Below are positions 57,191 through 64,000 of a stretch of DNA of 64,000 nt, one piece after another. The stretch spans positions 50,714,067 to 50,778,066 of the forward strand of contig CM060983.1 of NCBI GenBank assembly GCA_030765065.1, given 5' to 3'. The notes below the pieces were generated by a model that saw only the letters and a list, made by a program, of their open reading frames with translations, did no database searches and was not told the origin of the DNA. Each line of letters opens with the position of its first letter. Positions within the stretch are counted from its first letter, which is position 1. A program made the translations under genes and the position numbers. The stretch is from Deroplatys truncata. Its lineage: Eukaryota; Arthropoda; Insecta; Mantodea; Mantidae.

Positions 57191-57866
57191 AGTAAAGTAT
57201 CTTGGAGTGTTATTCGACACCACCCTTACCTGGCGCCCACATATCAATCGTGCTTCAGCCTTGCTTCAGCCAGACTTTCTCAGCTCTATCCGCCACTCAA
57301 CAGAAGTACATCTCTTGGACTTGATTCCTGTATATTGTTATACCGTTCTCTCATACACCCTATCCTGACCTACGCTGCTCCTACCTGGGGTGGAGCTTGC
57401 AAATCCCCCTACACCATTTGCAGGTAGTTCAGAACAAGGTGCTCGCTACCAAATGCTCCCTAGTTCGTGCGCAACCATCAGCTACACCAAGAACTCGGCC
57501 TTCTCCTTATTTAGCATGTCATTCGCCAAACCGCACCCCGTTTCTTCCTGGAGCTGTTGAGTATCGACTGGGCGTCAGATCGCGCCAGCCAACGCACCTC
57601 AGAAAACGACTTCTCAAGATATCCTACTTAGCTCCACTGCAAGCTCCGATCTTTAGTTTCTTACAGACTGTTCGGTTGTGCAGTTGCATTGTATCATCAG
57701 TGTGCTTTTTCCTCTTTGGCTAAGGCACACTGTAGTTGTTTTCAAGGAGCTACATTGATATAGCCAACAGCTACAATTTTGTAGCTGTTCTTTCCTTTCT
57801 ATATATTGTTCTCCCAGGTCTGTAAAGCATTGCTGCTGATCGATTTTTGGAAATAAATAAAAAGAA
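57185..57866 (+). pseudogene. Jockey-type LINE 3' end (RT C-terminal region plus 3' UTR)
   Basis: In three shifted frames: VKYLGVLFDTTLTWRPHIN, then RLSQLYPPLNRSTSLGLDS and LIHPILTYAAPTWGGACKS, then LQVVQNKVLATKCSLVR. This order is the region after the RT palm in jockey-clade LINEs. A 3' UTR follows, with an AAATAAATAAAAAG tail (57851-57864). It is a 5'-truncated dead copy. A HINE-I sits immediately in its A-rich tail. Confidence 0.8.
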
Positions 57867-57868
57867 AA

Positions 57869-58601
57869 TCTGATGTTTTACACTCTCATGACTTTCTCTA
57901 CTCTTGTAAAAGCTATTTTTACAAACGCTTATTGTCCATCTACTTTATGTAGATGCAAAGTGAGAATGGTAGGCTTTAAGCGATAGTCAAATACTTTAAG
58001 AGCTGGTTGCTATGTCGAGTATTCCATTCTCATTGCAGGACAAAAAAAATGAATAACGAATTCCCATTTGAGAAAATAAGTATTGAAAAATTTAAGGGAA
58101 TAACAAGCAATATCTCGAAAATGGTTCACTCTACAAAAACATGTATATGACATAAATTATATATTTTAACGCGGTCTACATTTTTTTGTATTAAAATTTT
58201 GTCTATCTCTTATGGTTTACCAGATATGCAAAAGTCGTTCACAATGAAGAATACTTTTGGAGACATTCCCAGAAAATTCAAATTATACATTTTATATCTT
58301 AAACATGCGATACTTTAATCAAAATCATTAGACATTTTTGATAAAATTAAAATTTTCGAAAAATGTTCCATGTAAGGGTAATCCGGGGTGGGGGGATTTT
58401 CTTGAAAACCTTCGTGTCGCATATCTGGAAGATACTGAACCTAAATACCAAGTTTGGTGTTTATCCGACTGTTCGTTTCTGAGTTATGCTGTTCACAGAC
58501 ACACACAGGGACATGTTTACAAAAATGCTTTTTTTTTGGATTCAGGGGGTCTCAAAACATATATTTCCGGTTAAATCTCGGTATCGAATTTTTGGGTAGA
58601 A
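57869..58601 (-). mobile_element. HINE-I copy, 5' tip lost
   Basis: TCTGATGTTTTACAC to TATCGAATTTTTGGGTAGAA; the last about 45 bp of the 5' end are missing. Confidence 0.82.
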
Positions 58602-58880
58602 AATTTCCTCTTCTCCCGCCTTGCAGCTGTCACTTACTGGCTTCTTTCTTAACGGAGAACACTGGATGTTCTGCTTAGAGAAGAACAGGTTTCACGACTC
58701 CTAGTCGGTCAGCGGTGCACCGCGAGCCTTCAGTGAGAGTTGCAAACGTGGCACGTGTTTGCTAGTTGACACAACACAGTGTATATTAAGTGCGGTGGCA
58801 CTATTCGGGCACCGATATTCTGCTTCCCAAAAAATAGGGTAGAGGGGGCGAGTTGGGACAAATTTTAAGTTTTTTTTCTA
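58602..58880. other. Unassigned spacer
   Basis: No recognised repeat or ORF. Confidence 0.3.
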
Positions 58881-58881
58881 T

Positions 58882-59774
58882 TTTTACTTTCTCTACTACG
58901 TATAGTAAGTAGGGGAAGTATTGCATTCCACCCAAAAATTCGATACCGAGATTTCACCGGAAATACATGTTTTGAGACCTCCTGAATCCAAAAAAAGAAT
59001 TTTTGGAAACATGTCCGTGTGTGTGTCTGTGTGTCTGTGTGTGTGTGTGTGTGTGTGTCTGTGTGTGTGTCTGTGTGTGTGTGAACAGCATAACTCAAAA
59101 ACGAACAGTCGGATAAACACCAAACTTGGTATTTAGGTTCAGTATCTTCCAGAGATGTGACACGAAGGTTTTCAAGAAAATCCCCCCACCCCAAACTACC
59201 CTTTACATGGAAGATTTTTCGAAAATTTTAATTTTCTCAAAAATGGCTCTAACGATTTTGATGAAAATATCATATGTTTAAGATAATGTCATGAGAAATG
59301 AAATGTATATCTCGAATTTTCTGGGAATGTCTCCAAAAGTATTCTTTATTGTGAACAACTTTTGCATAACTGGTAAACCATAAGAGATACACAAAATGTT
59401 ACTACACAAAAAGTGTAGATCGCGTTAAAATACACAACTTATGTCATATACATTTCTTTTGTTGAGTGAACCGTTTTGGAGATATTGCTTGTTATTTCCT
59501 TAAATTTTCCAATACTTATACTTTTTCTCAAATTCGTTATTCATTTTTTTATGTCCTGGACATGCAAAGAGAATGAAATGCGCCACATAGCAACCAGCGT
59601 TAAAATATTTGACTATCGCTTAAAAGCTACCATATTCCCCTTGCATCTACAAGAAAATTACCAATAAGATTGACATCTCGATATCTCGATTAACATGAAG
59701 CATATGGAGAATAGGCGTTTTTTAAAAATAGTGTGTACAAGAGTAGAGAAAGTCATGTGAGTGTAACACATCAG
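58882..59774 (+). mobile_element. HINE-I copy, near consensus
   Basis: TTTTTACTTTCTCTACTACG start, GT/GTCT microsatellite (59015-59082), and all type I blocks. Ends GTAGAGAAAGTCATGTGAGTG, then ACACATCAGA beside a T-run. Confidence 0.92.
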
Positions 59775-60194
59775 ATTTTTATTACAGCAACAATTCAGCT
59801 AATCCAGACATGGTACTGTTCTATAAAGTTCTTTAACAGTATCTATTAATAATCGCGCCATTATTTTACGGTTAATTTGTTAAATTTTTCAAACCATTAC
59901 GGATTCAATTTACCTGGGGGGTTGGCACAGGATGTGGGGTAAGTTTGGTACATGTTACTTAAAAGCGCAAATGCTCATTTGAAATAATTTATTAAAAACA
60001 AATATCATGATCAAGTTATTAAGAACACTTCTTGGAGATTCATCGTAATAATAACACATAACACAAGCTAACGTTTTTAAAACACATCAACTATTCCTCA
60101 AGATAAGATATAACGCCCGAGGTTAATTAAACACTTAAATAACAATAATAAAACGTAACAATTTAAACAAATTAATCGAAATGTCCGAAAAAAA
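59775..60194. other. Unassigned AT-rich spacer
   Basis: Nothing recognisable between two oppositely oriented HINE-I copies. Confidence 0.3.
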
Positions 60195-61079
60195 TCTGAT
60201 GTGTTACACTCACATGACTTTCTCTACTCTTGTACAATCTAATTTTACAAACGCCTATTCTCCATATGCTTCATGTTAATCGAGATATCGAGATGTCAAT
60301 CTTATTGGTAATTTTCTTGTAGATGCAAGGGGAATATGGTAGCTTTTAAGCGACAGTCAAATATTTTAACGCTGGTTGCTATGTGGCGAATTCCATTCTC
60401 TTTGCATGTCCAGGACATAAAAAAAATGAATAACGAATTTGAGAAAAAGTATAAGTATTGGAAAATTTAAGGAAATAACAAGCAATATCTCGAAAACGGT
60501 TCACTCAATAAAAGAAACGTATATGACATAAGTTGTGTATTTTAACGCGATCTACATTTTTTGTGTAGTAAAATTTTGTCTATCTCTTATGGTTTACCAG
60601 TTATGCAAAAGTCGTTCACAATGAAGAATATTTTTGGAGACATTCCCAGAAAATTCGAGATATACATTTTATTTGTCATGACAATATCTTAAACATATGA
60701 TATTTTAATCAAAATCGTTAGAGCCGTTTTTGAGAAAATTAAAATTTTCGAAAAATGTTCCATGTAAAGGGTAGTCTGGGGTGGGGGGATTTTCTTGAAA
60801 ACCTTCGTGTCGCATCTCTGGAAGATACTGAACCTAAATACCAAGTTTGGTGTTTATCCGACTGTTCGTTTTTGAGTTATGCTGTTCACAGACACACACA
60901 CAGACACACACACAGACACACAGACACACACACAGACACACACACGGACATGTTTCCAAAAATGCTTTTTTTGGATTCAGGGAGTATCAAAACATATATT
61001 TCCGGTGAAATCTCGGTATCGAATTTTTGGGTGGAATGCAATACTTCCCCTACTTACTATACGTAGTAGAGAAAGTAAA
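60195..61079 (-). mobile_element. HINE-I copy, near consensus
   Basis: TCTGATGTGTTACAC to GTAGTAGAGAAAGTAAAAA with a compound CA/CAGA microsatellite (60892-60952). One of the most intact copies. Confidence 0.93.
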
Positions 61080-61470
61080 AATTAAACACATAAACTGCCT
61101 CTTGTTATCATTGTGTCAACCTGTCCCTTTTTTGTTTTAATGGAAGCTCAATATAGGGCTCAAGAATAAGGAATTAAAATATCAAGGAATAAAGCCGTTT
61201 AAAAACACTTTCAAACAAAATATTTAGAAGTCATTTAATATTGGATATGCAGCCAGGAAAAAAATTCCACATGAAGTGAATATTTACTAACCTCGTGGGA
61301 AAAACAGCTTCGTGGCTTCCTTCCACTCCAACTTGTCACAAAGGATTGTCTACTCCGTAGGACGTGTATTTGGAGACAATTAACAGTATGTCTGTACTCT
61401 ACTGCAATGTTTTCTCTAAGGGCTGAAATAAGAGCTATGTGCCAACCTACCACTCCTCTACACTATTCAT
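61080..61470. other. Unassigned stretch
   Basis: Possibly the 5' terminal region of the transposon whose transposase remnant follows; no terminal repeat was identified. Confidence 0.25.
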
Positions 61471-61479
61471 TTATGATCC

Positions 61480-63715
61480 GTACGTCCGTGCAGAATCTGC
61501 GAATGCCAAGGGGATTTCAAGAAAGTTTTCCTGATGTTCAAGATCCAGGTCAAACTACGATTCAAGATTAGTAAATAAATTACGTGAAACGGGAAGTCTT
61601 CTTGACAAGTGACATAAGAAACCACATAAAGTACTCACAGAAGAAACTCTAGATAACGTTGGACACGCTCTAGAAATGTCTCCTAGAAAATCATTTAGAC
61701 GTCTTTCTCGCCAAAGGCAATTTCCTATGGCTCTGTTCAAATGGCTACAACGTTACTCAAGTTAAAACCCTATAAAATTACTGTAGTGCAAGAACTTAAA
61801 AATAGGGACCATACATTAAGGATGCGATTTTGAGAACGGGTCTTGAAACAGGCATGAGGGGCAATATTTATATTTTGAGCCTAATAATTAAAACAAAGTA
61901 ATTTATGATTGAAAACTGCTTTATTGTTTTTCAAAATATTCTCCTTTATGATCAATACAATTTTGCATCTGTTTGAACTATTTGTCAAAGCATTTATTCC
62001 AGTCTTCTTGAGACACCTCCAAAACATGATTTTTGAAGGCATCAACGGATTCTTCTGTCAACGAAAATCGTTCTCCACTCAAATTATTCTTGACGTTCGT
62101 GAACAAAAAGAAGTCAGTAGGTGCCAAACCAGGACTGTATGGCGGATGACCGATCAATTCGATTTTTTGAGTCTTCAAATACTCTGTTGTTAGACGAGAT
62201 GTGCGCGCGCTTGCATTGTCTTGATGAAGAACGAGCCTACGGTTCTTGCTGGTTTTCCTTACCTCATCGAAGACTTCCGGCAAACAAATGGTTGTGTCCA
62301 TTCGGCATTGACCGTTTTACGTTCCTCTAAAGGCACTGTTGTCACATGGCCAATTTCGGTGAAAAAGCAGGCGACCATTTGTTAGATTTGCTTCATCATG
62401 AAACACCCATACAGTCGACTGCTGTTTACGTTCCGGCTCATACGCATAGATCCATGATTCGTCACCTGTTACAATCTTGTATACGTCTTTTGAGGCACTG
62501 CCATTGTATTTCTTGAGCATTTTTGTACACCAATCGACACGAGCATCTGTTTGAGATTGCGTCAAATTATGTGGGATCCAACGAGAGCAAACCTTTTTCA
62601 CGGTTAAATAACCATGCAATATTTTATATATGCTGGTGGAACTGATGCCTAGGGTTGCCTCAATATCACAATATGTTGCATGACGATCTTTAATTATTAG
62701 TTTTTGCACAGCATCAATGTTTTCTGGCACAACAACTGATTTTGGACGACCTTCACGAACTTGAGCGAACGGCGGCCACGATTAAATTCTTATACCAGCG
62801 TTTCACAGTGGCAAAGGATGGAGCTTCGTCGCCAAATGTGGAAGTTAGTTGATCGATGCACTCTTGTCTTGATAATCCACGTCGAAAGTCGTAATAAATC
62901 ATTGCAGGAACATTTTCACGAGAATTCCATGTTTTGTTGACACACAATTTTCAAGTTAGTGTAAACAAAACAAATGACGTTCTACTGACAAAAAGTTTGA
63001 AGTGGATTATGGTCAAAAATGTCAAACTTTCGATTGGAAATGTCAGATGGCACCTACAACATTCAGGGTTGCCAAGGCTCAAAATATAAATATTGCCCCT
63101 CGTATATGGTGGTCAAATGGGCCCTTATTTAATCTTCTTTTGGGACGAATCGTGGTTCCACCTAATGGGTACATTAATAGACAAAAAATCGTTATTGGAA
63201 TGCTAAAAAGCATAACCACCTTCACCAGGAACCCCTGCATGATCAAAAACTAAGATTGTGGAGCCCTATTAGCGTCGAAAAAGTATTAGGCCCATTTGTT
63301 TTTTGGCGAAAACAATTAATAATGAGAGATGCGAGTATATGCAAAACATTTTTTGCCATTTTGATGAATTAACTGAAAAGGAAACAACTTACGCGACTTC
63401 CCAGCAGGGCCATGCGACGGTAACTTCTCCTTATAGGAAATGCATAAAGTTTTGAAGATAAGAGTTTCCACTAGCGTATGGTCCCAGCGTTCACCGAACC
63501 GCGTTAACCCTGCGACTTTTACCTCGGGATGGAGGATTGTTTAAAGAGAAAAGAAAACAAATCCAAGAGTTTACAGAAACTTGAAAATAACATTCGACAA
63601 GAATTGCTGCCATTTCTCAGAGGGAACTGCAGCGTGTAATGGCCAATTTCCTAAGCGGGTGTAAGAAATACTTAAACGACGAAGGGAGACACTTTCAACA
63701 TCTTCTGGCTTGATA
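61480..63715 (+). pseudogene. Tc1/mariner-superfamily transposase pseudogene interrupted by a mariner
   Basis: Left part (61480-61830): LVNKLRETGSLLDK, then LTEETLDNVGHALEMSPRKS and FRRLSRQ, then KLKPYKITVVQEL, the HTH DNA-binding half, with frameshifts. After the inserted mariner the catalytic half follows: FFWDESWFHL (63150-63180), EPLHDQKLRLWSPIS, a decayed middle, CDFYLGMED-type third-Asp region (63505-63535), ENIRQELLPFLRGN and the C-terminal EGRHFQHLL-like end (63685-63712). The order matches long arthropod mariner/Tc-like transposases that typically end RHFQHLL. Many stops; not functional. It is a different family from the one at 13.5 kb. Confidence 0.75.
61855..63102 (-). pseudogene. 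Mariner element (DD34D) with 28-bp TIRs, dead transposase
   Basis: A 1248-bp unit. Both ends carry GAGGGGCAATATTTATATTT plus TTGAGCCT as inverted repeats (61855-61882 and 63075-63102). TA follows at the right (63103-63104), and a mutated CA is at the left. The minus strand encodes FRRGLSRQECIDQLTSTFGDE and RWYKN, then PENIDAVQKLIIKDRHATYC and CSRWIPHNLT. The catalytic motifs follow: TGDESWIYAYEPE (D1), LHQDNASARTS (D2) and HPPYSPGLAPTDFFLF (D3), with 34 residues between D2 and D3. All three Asp are present. Two frameshifts near 62760-62780 and an internal deletion near 62340-62390 break the frame. Inserted within the transposase pseudogene above. Confidence 0.92.
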
Positions 63716-63789
63716 TATGTGAGCACTTTTATTTTTAGGTGCTTACTTTTTGTTTCATTGTTAGAAATAACTTACGCGACGCCGTAATA

Positions 63790-64000
63790 CGAGGGTTGAT
63801 CAGAAACTATGATTACAAGGCCGATATTCCTGGAGTTTCGTCCGTTATACAGAAATTAGTAGTGCGTGTTAATTCCAATACATGCGGTTAGCAACTGGGC
63901 TTCAGCTACCCGCCACCTACAGCGTTAGTTGCAGGTAAACGGAAATGGCGACTCGTTTGGAAAGCTGGTCTCGCGAAGAACTCCGATTCGTTATTCGCGA
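63790..64000 (+). mobile_element. Start of another mariner-like element, cut by window edge
   Basis: CGAGGGTTGATCAGAAACTA follows a TA (63788-63789), as in mariner termini. After about 155 bp of leader an ATG at 63945 opens MATRLESWSREELRFVIR, a typical N-terminus for this type of mariner transposase. The frame is open to the last base, so intactness cannot be judged. Confidence 0.7.

Overview
This window looks like intergenic DNA from a large, AT-rich, repeat-loaded arthropod genome, most likely an insect. The evidence is the mix of degenerate Tc1/mariner and hAT transposases, jockey-type and other non-LTR reverse transcriptase remnants, tRNA-derived SINEs with target-site duplications (TSDs), solo LTRs, and no intact long ORF. 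I found no host protein-coding gene, rRNA or functional tRNA. Nearly every ORF of 60-130 codons is a shadow of a repeat; the recurrent His/Thr-rich or Cys/Val-rich ORFs are translations of a (CA)n/(GT)n microsatellite.

The dominant component, roughly half the window, is one dispersed family of about 0.8-1.05 kb non-autonomous elements, here called HINE-I and HINE-II. Read 5' to 3', a copy starts TTACTTTCTCTACTACG and has a microsatellite about 130 bp in. Next come conserved blocks, an inverted copy of ACTTTCTCTACT, a short hairpin (ATGTG-loop-CACAT), and the end CAGA beside a T-run. Subterminal inverted repeats, a 3' hairpin, a fixed-position microsatellite and T|T insertion are the hallmarks I know for Helentron-associated INE (DINE-1-like) elements. 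No Rep/helicase ORF is present, so an autonomous partner must lie elsewhere. Copies occur in tandem and nested in one another.

The second major component is eight solo-LTR-like units of about 0.77-1.16 kb (six LTR-A, two LTR-B). They start TGA and end CA, and 4-bp TSDs flank them (five perfect, three with one mismatch). Their 3' thirds carry tandem modules in which a copy of the LTR terminus (CTTCA) is followed by a tRNA-Lys-like primer-binding-site motif (TTGGCTCCCAAACGTGGGGC type). The outer modules are best preserved and the inner ones decayed. This ladder is the most unusual structure in the window.

Layout: 1-11.6 kb holds HINE copies, a SINE with a 12-bp TSD and LTR-A1. 12.6-16.1 kb is a Tc1/mariner-type transposase pseudogene split by a HINE-I and then an LTR-B. 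16.7-23.8 kb holds HINEs, LTR-A2, LTR-B2 and a second SINE. 24-31 kb holds a SINE, HINEs, a 136-bp MITE and a clear nested HINE pair. 31-36.7 kb holds HINEs and two hAT pseudogene fragments. 38.3-39.5 kb is a complete but dead Tc1 element. 40.4-53.3 kb holds four LTR-A units, two further HINE-in-HINE nests and tandem HINEs. 53.4-58.6 kb is a tandem HINE array followed by a LINE/SINE/LINE collision. 58.9-64 kb holds HINEs, a mariner (DD34D) inserted inside a different transposase pseudogene, and the start of another mariner at the right edge. The elements do not form a pathway. Their nesting records successive transposition waves.
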